Source: Triglochin maritima (lineage: Eukaryota; Streptophyta; Magnoliopsida; Alismatales; Juncaginaceae). Taken from it: a stretch of DNA of 64,000 bases. A model generated the notes under the pieces. It was not told the DNA's origin. It did not search any database and saw only the letters and a list, made by a program, of their open reading frames with translations. Location of the stretch: positions 29,927,621 to 29,991,620 of the forward strand of contig OY821784.1 of assembly GCA_963682175.1 (NCBI GenBank). Direction: 5' to 3'. Positions 56,748 to 64,000 of the stretch are shown here, one piece after another (the stretch's first letter is position 1; each line of letters begins with the position of its first letter). Made by a program: the position numbers and the translations under genes.

Positions 56748-57833
56748 GTGGTATCAGAGCCTTTAGTCCATATTTTCAACAATTAGACTATATAATTAAT
56801 TTTAGTTTACCATCTACAATCAAAACAATTCATGTTTTTTTGTCTTTTTCGAGTTTTTCGATAGTTTTGTTGATTTAATTCTAGTTGATTCTTTTGATAG
56901 TTTTAAATGTTTTAAAACACATCATGTGAATGTTAGAATTAAGATTTAGACTTATGTCTAATTTTTAGAATTTTCGTTTTAATTAAATGAATATTTTATA
57001 AGGAATCAACAAAACGAAAAAAGGCATATGTTTATCTTTCTTTAAATGTTTAATTTTAGAAATTGGATAAACATCGGTTCAAATATTTTATAAATTGAAC
57101 TATGGATGCATAAAATCATTTTTAATGGATTTCAAATGATTTTAGAATTGTTTGATTTAAGAGATGCATGATAAACTAAATCGAGTAATATATAGTATAT
57201 GTACATGCGTTGCTCGAGTTCTCTAATGCAGGGATATGTGAGTTTATATGTTCCATCGAAGCCATGTGTGAATGAATGAATGATTGTGTATGTTATTATT
57301 ATTCAATCACAGGGGCTTATGTGTGTAAAAGCCAAATTTTATTTCTATGTATATGCATGCATATGAGAGGATTTTTACATAGGACTTGCACTAGACAATT
57401 TTCAAAATTGAGAGATGCATGTTTATATTTTTGCAATATCAACATCCATGGTGCAAGAGGAAGACACTGAAGAAGCGCAAAGATCAAGGATCAGGGATCA
57501 AGGATCAAGGATGCGGGAACATATAAACTCACGCAATGTTTGTGTGAATGGATTTATTTATGTTTGTGTGCTTGATATATATGTGATTGTATGGATGAAT
57601 GTTAGGATGTGTATAGATGATAAATATGCATGATCACCTAAATACTAAAATCACATACAAATGTTTAAATTGTCCAACCAAAAATTAAGAATACATTTCT
57701 TTCTTATTTCAGCCACTAGCAGCCATCAATCGAGGGATATTTTGCCCGCCCTTAGCGGGAGAGATAGCTTCCTCCATCTTTGGGAATAATGGGAGATATA
57801 AACTTGTCTATTGTTGTGCCACAAATAGATGTA
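56748..57833 (+). other. second copy of the copia PBS and leader
   Basis: GTGGTATCAGAGCC at 56748, then a near-identical copy of 48225-49307. Cut at 57834 by the second Athila family. Confidence 0.85.
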
Positions 57834-59045
57834 TGATGCATTGCATACATTGCATCATATGTCTTTCATTTAGATTAATTTTATATCAATAAATGCTACT
57901 AAGGTATGTGTTTAGTCTTATTTACAGAATACAGGGACCTGAATGCAAATTACCCATATCCCGAGCATAAATGTGTGCAAGAGACTCATTCTTGGCATAA
58001 AGACCAAGTTCAAGATTATCGGGTTTCAAATGGAAATGCATCCAAGCATAAAAGCATTCAAGACCTAATTACAAAAAGGACAAGGACTTAAGCACAAAAG
58101 TAGACAATGACTTAATTGCAAAAAGCCAAGGACCTAATTGCAAATTACGAGTAGCTTTTATTATTATGGAGAAAATCTAAAGAAAATCAATGTGGATCTC
58201 CAAATATATAAAGAAATAAAGTCGGAGCTCAAAAGAAAGGAAAGAATCAATCCAGATGCGCAAAGGATATTGAAATCATACCATAAACACACAGGAAAAA
58301 TCCGGATTAAATCGGAGCTAAAAAGGTGGCGAATCCTCCACACCTTATGTACAAAATGCGGCGAATCTGCCGCACCAAATTAGATTCATGCTCTAAATTT
58401 TTTACCGGTTGCGTGTTGACGCGTGTACTTTCCTATTTTATACCTAAGTCCCTTGTATCGGCTATAAATAGCCCTGAAACGATGTTGTGAGGGTCCCTTA
58501 GCTTATGTTCTAGTTTTTATTCCTTAGTTTAATAAATTTCTGTTGTTTTATTTCTTGTTTTTAGTTTTCTTTTGTAATTCCTCTAGGACCCCTTCTCCTC
58601 CTTTCCATCCATGAGTTTCTAACTCTTTCCAAAGGGTGGAGGTGACGGATGTAGAGTGAAGAGAAGAAGAATAAAAGTTATTATTTTAATTTCGTGTTAG
58701 TATATTTTCATTACTTGAGTTTATGTGAAATCATTTATCATGTAATGCTTTATAACTAATATGATTTATTATAAGTTTCTGAATTCTCTAATCTAAACCC
58801 AATACCTAAACCTCCACCCAACGGAATTCACCATCTTTGTTCTTGCTTTAGTTTTATTTGTTCATGTTTCATGCTTTAGGAAATTAAAAATCAAAAATCT
58901 CAAAACCCAATTTATTTCTTCTCTCCTTCTTCCCCTTAATCGAAAATCACACAAATAACAAGATCTCTCCCTCCTTGTGTTCGACCCGTATTTGCCATGT
59001 CTTCATTGACGCCGTGCACTTGCGGTATAAATTTAATTCTCATCA
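57834..59045 (+). repeat. 5' LTR of the second Athila family (1212 bp)
   Basis: Starts TGATGCATTGC and ends TTCTCATCA, terminal inverted repeat TGATG/CATCA. TATA box at 58463-58470. Palindrome TGCGGCGAATCTGCCGCA at 58357-58374. The sequence is unrelated to the first Athila LTR except for short blocks near the end (GACCCGTATTTGCCA, GTGCACTTGCGGT). Confidence 0.85.
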
Positions 59046-59051
59046 AGTTTT

Positions 59052-59069
59052 TGGCGCCGTTTCCGGGGA
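59052..59069 (+). promoter_or_regulatory. Athila primer-binding site
   Basis: TGGCGCCGTTTCCGGGGA, Athila-type, six bases inside the LTR end. Confidence 0.85.
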
Positions 59070-60481
59070 GGCGACGTAGATTTTTTTTTGTTGATTTCGA
59101 TTTTATCCATCTTGTGCGCGATCTAAGTATTTGGATTTGTGTTTCGAGAGACAACAACGTGCGCGGTGAAATCCGAGCACATTCTGAGCTAAACGAGCGG
59201 CGAAATCGCCGCACCTATAGAGCAATTTGCGGCGAATCCGCCGCACACTTGGAGCTTCTGGGCTTCAAACTTTTCTGGGACGCGACTCATCTCTGGGTGG
59301 ACGCGTGAAGCTACTGAAATTTCGAGAGCGGGCGGTGAACCCGACTGAGCATTGCATAGGTAACCTTTGTTGCCTCTTTTCCTCGTAATTTCTATTTTCA
59401 GAAAATTTCCTTTTATTAGAATTGCACGTGTTAGGTCAAAAATTCCATAATTGGCAATAATTCAACTCTGACCTAAAAATTGGCAAAACTAGAAGAACTT
59501 AGTGCATGCATCATTTAGTGTTTTGTATGCATTATTCTTGCTAAATTCTTGCAAATCATTTTTTGTTGAAGAGTGCTGGAGTCAAGGTACGTATCGTGGT
59601 TTTCATCGATTGCATTTAAGCATATAATCTAGTTTGCATACAACCTTGCAATTGCCCCCCTCTAAAGACCATTGTTTGACTATTTTTGTTAGATCTAAGT
59701 TAAACTATCTTAAGGGCAACTCCGTAGGCAAAGATACGGTGGGGATTTCATCACCCTTCCGTAGCCCACAAATCACAATCCTAAAGTGCCACCCAAGCCT
59801 TAAATTAAAATCAATTAGACATTGACCCCTAAGGACCCGGACTCAATTAAGGAGAAGATTGGTTTGACTTGCTATGACTTGAAGTTGATCGAATTTAATT
59901 TGGTGTCTAGGAAGTGTTTTTGTGTTGACGTAAGTCTTCCAAGCGAAGTGGTTGTCTAATTGGCACCGACTCTGTCGGAAGCGCCCCCACTAGCTATACA
60001 CTACCTGGCCAAGTTGGTTTGATTAGTGAGGGAGGTGAATCAAGCAAATCAATTCGACTCAACCAGTTAGGAGTCGTCTAGATATAAGTGACACTAGGTC
60101 TAGGATTGTTTGAACCGTGCTTTCTTAGGAATATCTGACCGACCCTCTTTTCTATATTTAGAGTTAAGTTTCCCTTCTCATCTGAGTCTTCTTTCTCTTC
60201 TCACCTCAATTCTCTAGATTAGGATTCTTTTCTCATCTTTCCCCATTCTATTGGTTGTTTCCATTTTTTTTTAAAAATTTAAAAAAAACGGAAAAAATTT
60301 GTAATTAATTCTTGAAATTAAATTTGGAATTTAAATTTCGAATTTGAATTCAAAAATTAATTCTAACCGGTGCACTCAGATTTGGGTTCGGAACTTGAGC
60401 AATAGACTCTCACGAGTTCATCTAGATTCCAGTCTAGAGCTTAGCCCCGATCCATCTGTTGCACCACCTCACCCGGATCCA
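59070..60481 (+). other. leader of the second Athila family
   Basis: Noncoding, ~1.4 kb. It holds two palindromes, GCGGCGAAATCGCCGC (59197-59212) and TGCGGCGAATCCGCCGCA (59228-59245). It shares the theme of a ...TAAGGACC...GACTCAATTAAGGAG... leader with family 1 near 45870, but little sequence. Confidence 0.7.
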
Positions 60482-62399
60482 ATGGGTGAGAATGTAGTGG
60501 ACCCACCTGTTGCACAACCTATAACTCTGAGGGAGCGATGCTACCCAGCGATGGCTGCTCAGCCATCGTGCATCGTTATGCCCACCATCCAGGGTCGCGA
60601 CTTCGAGCTTAAGGCACAATACATGAGTATATTGCCTAAGTTCACCTCTAAGGAAGACCCATATCTCTTCCTTAGAGAATTTGAGGAAATCTGCTCTCTT
60701 ATGCAATACCAGCATATCCCTGAGGAGGCAGTGCGTCTGAAATTCGTGCCTCTAGCATTGAAAGATGACGCTAAGAAATGGCTATATAGTCTAGCCGAAA
60801 GATCTATTAGGAGTTGGGCTGAGTTTGTTCAAGTATTCCTGAAAATATATTTCCCCAACCATAAGACTATGAGGATTAGGAATGAAATTGTTGCATTCGT
60901 TCAATCTGAGAGCGAGCCGTTCTATTCCTATCTTGAAAGATTTAAAAGTGTGCTGACCCAATGCCCTCATCACGGAATTCCAAGATGGCAATTGTGCCAA
61001 ATTATTTATGAGGGATTGACACCCACATCTAGGGTTATGGTAGAATCCGTAAGCCAAGGGAACTTCATGTCAAAAAATGAAAACGATGCCTGGACTTTTC
61101 TTGAGGATTTAGCTGAAAACAGTATGCAATGGGACAATGTTAGAACACCGCTTAACCCAAGTATAGGATCTAGAATGGCAAGTCAACCCAAACCAAGTGT
61201 CTTAGCTGTAGATGCCAACATAGCGGCTGAAGCAAAACTAGCTACCCTTATGCGCAGAATGGAAAGTCTAGAACTACAAACCTGACAAGCCTCGTCTATC
61301 CCTTGCTCTAGATGTGGTCAGACTGGTCATTTAATGGAGGATTGTGCGGACTGGGAACAAGTTAACGCCACGTTTAACCATGCTAGAAATGACCCATACG
61401 CATCAACCTATAACTCGGGTTGGCATAATAATTCCAATTTCTCATCAAGCCAACAAGGCCAACCTCCTAGACAACAACCAAACCCGTATAACCAAAATAA
61501 TACATCATCTGGGTTTAGTAACAATGGAGATCATGAGGTTAGGTTGACAAGCTTGGAAAATTTGATGAAAACCTTTATACAAACAACCAACCAGTCCTTC
61601 CAAAGGCTAGAGACACAAGTCAGCCAATTAGCACACATAGTAGGTGAAAGAGAAAAGGGTCGGTTTCCAAGTCAACCTGAGGTGAATCCTAGATCTAATA
61701 ATCAATATCAGCCCTATCAACCACCTTCAGGAAATAACAACCCTAGACCGGTTCAAATGGTTAATGAGGAAGGACCGTTCCAACAAATAAATGTTGTAGT
61801 ATCATTACGGTCCGGAAGACAAGTTGATAACAATGTGGTAAATCCTAGAATGTCTAATCAATCTAGCCATCAAGCACCCACATATGATCTAACCATTGAA
61901 CCTGACGTCCAATCTGAAACGCCCAACCCACCTACTCAACCTGAACCTGAGCGAGTCTATGTTCTTAAAGCCCCATTCCCCAATAGACTCAAGAAGAACT
62001 CAAGTGCACAAATGGAGAAAATCTTGGAAGTATTTAAGCAAGTTAAGGTGAATATTCCACTCTTAGATATGATTCAACAAATACCTGCTTATGCTAAATT
62101 CTTAAAAGATCTGTGCACTAAAAAGAGAAAAACAAACGTACCAAAGAAGGCTTTCTTAACTGCAAACATAAGCTCTATTCTATCCAACTCATCTCCTATA
62201 AAATATAAGGATCCTGGGTGTCCCACAATTTCATGTTCAATAGGAGATACTTTTATCAACAAAGCCCTTCTAGACCTTGGTGCTAGTGTTTAACTACTCC
62301 CATTCTCTGTCTACGAGCAACTCAACCTTGGTCCACTAAAACCCTCTAAGACAACCCTTCAATTTGCTGATTGCTCTTTTAAGAAACCAAGAGGTGCAG
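60482..62399 (+). pseudogene. second-family Athila gag - protease, interrupted
   Basis: I chose the ATG at 60482 (MGENVVDPPVAQPITLRERC). The frame extends further upstream without ATG. The capsid-like region has SIRSWAEFVQVFLKIYFPNH and CPHHGIPRWQLCQIIYEGLT. The zinc knuckle CSRCGQTGHLMEDC is near 61303-61344. After a polar linker, KAPFPNRLKK and KVNIPLLDMIQQIPAYAKFL lead into the protease with DLGASV. Stops are at 61283-61285 and 62291-62293, the second inside the protease active-site block. The coding ends at 62399, where the next LTR starts. The N-terminal half aligns with gag at 210-830. Confidence 0.85.
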
Positions 62400-63813
62400 T
62401 GATTGACATCATTTCATGCTCATATTTGTATCTTATATCCATTATCTTTCACCTAAACAATGCTATGTCACGAGTTTTATGTTTAGTTTTCAGGAATAAA
62501 TAGGTTTGAAGAGATGAAGCATAAAAGGACCCAAAAGCTGGGAAAAAGGACTGAATTGTGAGATCTAGGGACCAAGATGGAAGGAAGAAGGACCTGATTG
62601 CATGACAGAAGGACCTAAGAGCAAAACAGAATACTCCACACCATCATGGAGAGTATTTTACCAATTCGATTCGGGTCGGAGCTCCAACAAGTCAAGTAAC
62701 CGCATCAAAGACCAACAATACCAGAAAGAAAAGCCCACAACAAAAATGAGCAGGATCTGAACCATATAGACCGCTAATTGGCGGTCCAAGACCGCTAATT
62801 GGCGGTCCATTTTGTCCCAAATCCGCTCAAATTTCTCCAGAACATGTATTAGAGGATGTTTAGGTTATTTTTGGTATCTGTTTAGTCCCACATCGGGGGA
62901 TTGTCCTGGTTTGCCTTTTTCCATGGCTATAAATAGAACTCTTCACCTTCCATTGTAATCACTCCATATTTTAAGTGGCTATTCTTCCTACTGGAAGTGA
63001 GGCCTTGAAGCACACACTAAAGTAGGAGGATGCTACTTTAAATGTGAGTCATTTTATCAATAAAGTTTTGTGTTTCTTTCATTGTTTGTTTATGCTTCTT
63101 TTATTGTTTGTGCATGTTTTAGTTTAATCGTCTTTTATTTCTAGCTTAGTTTTAATATGCTTTCTCTCCATAGTTTAATAATTAGTGTAATGTTTAGTGA
63201 GTAGTTTTCATCCCCTTGGGGGGGTGGAGTAGATGTACATACATGCATTAGAGAATGGGATGAATGCTTTATTTTTGATGTGTTGATAAAACATGAATGT
63301 ATGCTTGCTTGTTTAGGATAGAATTTATAACTTGATGAGTTTTGCCAAAATGATTAGACACCTCTCATGCTTGTTTAGGTTCTGAAATAAACAACTTGCA
63401 TATGTAAATGTTAATCAACCAAGTTGGTGAATAGATTGATAGGTTTTGCCATAACATTTAGACACTTCCTATGCTTGATAAACACCACCTTCATCTGCTT
63501 AAAGAATGTATTCTACACCCACCTCTTTGCTTGTGTGCACTCACTCCACCCCTTAGGGGTTTTCCATTCCTGAAATTCCAGCATTCTTGTTTTGTCCTTA
63601 GCTTAGTTCTTATTTCATCGTTCGTTTGCTTCTTTCACATTTCATACTTCTTAGAGTAGTTTAGTGTAGAGTAGCGTAACCAACTCTCTTCTCCATTATT
63701 TTCGCCACTTGATTTCGTACAAGCAAGAGGCTGCTCACCTCCCTGAGGACGACCCGTACTTGCCACCGCTTCATCGTGGTCGTGCACTTGCGGTTAAAAT
63801 AAAACGTTCAACA
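62400..63813 (+). repeat. first-family Athila LTR (1414 bp)
   Basis: TGATTGACATC...AAAACGTTCAACA. Two copies of the palindrome, CCGCTAATTGGCGG at 62771-62784 and ACCGCTAATTGGCGGT at 62791-62806. Full USE/TATA pair. PBS follows, so it is a 5' LTR of an element continuing past the window. Confidence 0.9.
62885..62935 (+). promoter_or_regulatory. USE-like element plus TATA box
   Basis: GTCCCACATCG at 62885-62895, 32 bp spacer, TATAAATA at 62928-62935. Confidence 0.7.
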
Positions 63814-64000
63814 AGTTTTTGGCGCCGTTGCCAGGGAGGTGCCAGTCCAGACTCTTGTTTGGACGATTCGAGTGGATTTAATTTGTGTGTTGTAGTTTTT
63901 CTTTGTTTCAGGAGACTGGGAATAGCAAGTGGAGGCTACTGGAGAAATTTCCAGACGACCTGAGCACTTCAGAGCGCCAATCAGCGGTCTGAGACCGCTA
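63814..64000 (+). other. Athila primer-binding site and start of leader
   Basis: PBS TGGCGCCGTTGCCAGGGA at 63820-63837. A degenerate leader palindrome GCGCCAATCAGCGG at 63974-63987 is followed at once by another ACCGCTA at the window end. Confidence 0.85.

Larger units (their letters stand above)
46053..57833 (+). mobile_element. long-LTR Ty1/copia element in LTR-internal-LTR-leader arrangement
   Basis: Two near-identical LTRs of ~2.18 kb bracket a gag-INT-RT-RNase H interior, and the order INT before RT shows Ty1/copia. After the second LTR the PBS and ~1.07 kb of leader are repeated, so the block is a tandem array with the third unit cut off by the Athila at 57834. The element sits in the leader of the Athila at 43815. 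The interior has a deletion between gag and integrase and a solo LTR of another family inside RT. I do not assign a copia lineage. Confidence 0.88.
57834..62399 (+). mobile_element. second Athila family, 5' part, cut by another Athila LTR
   Basis: A complete 5' LTR, PBS, leader and gag-protease follow in order. RT and everything beyond are absent because the LTR at 62400 interrupts the protease region. Its own right end must lie beyond the window. It is inserted into the copia leader at 57833/57834. Confidence 0.85.

Overview
This is repeat-dominated DNA from a flowering plant, most likely a eudicot with a large genome. The evidence is the LTR retrotransposon lineages (Athila-type and Tekay/Del-type Ty3/gypsy, and Ty1/copia with initiator-Met-tRNA primer sites), the hAT-type MITEs, and a plant-mobile-domain-like gene with plant-type introns. 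I cannot name the species. No intact cellular gene is certain. Nearly every coding stretch is a decayed transposon ORF.

Layout. 1-6055: an Athila-type element (gag, protease, RT, RNase H, integrase) joined straight onto a truncated LTR, inserted into the last exon of a gene. 6056-8755 (minus) and 11832-14735 (plus): two head-to-head pseudogene copies of that plant-mobile-domain-like gene. Both have a 16-codon first exon, an intron of about 75 bp, a domain exon of about 640 bp, and a second intron made almost wholly of a 21-22-bp minisatellite. Copy 2 is followed by a second minisatellite in the opposite orientation. The 3-kb spacer carries two MITEs. 15631-19358: a minus-strand Tekay/Del fragment (RT/RNase H plus LTR). 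19359-20737: no gene seen. 20738-23152: a second decayed Tekay/Del gag-protease-RT. 23300-25133: copia RT/RNase H plus LTR start. 25134-29884: pieces of a second copia family, including an inverted LTR-LTR fusion. 30040-30940: a solo-like LTR. 32141-39986: a complete non-autonomous Athila derivative with 5-bp target duplications. 40000-40249: an hAT-type MITE.

40990-64000 is a nest. A copia LTR (40990) is cut by an Athila LTR/gag/LTR/leader block (41562-46052). That block is cut by a long-LTR copia element (46053-57833), which is itself broken by a solo LTR in its RT and continues after its second LTR into a second leader. It is cut by a second Athila family (57834), which is cut by another first-family Athila LTR (62400) running off the window.

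The most notable signals cross family borders. Five of the Athila LTRs carry an exact match to the plant snRNA upstream sequence element, exactly 32 bp before the TATA box. LTRs of both Ty3/gypsy and Ty1/copia elements are filled with CGGT-NN-ACCG inverted repeats. Each Athila family carries its own short palindrome both in its LTR and in its 5' leader.
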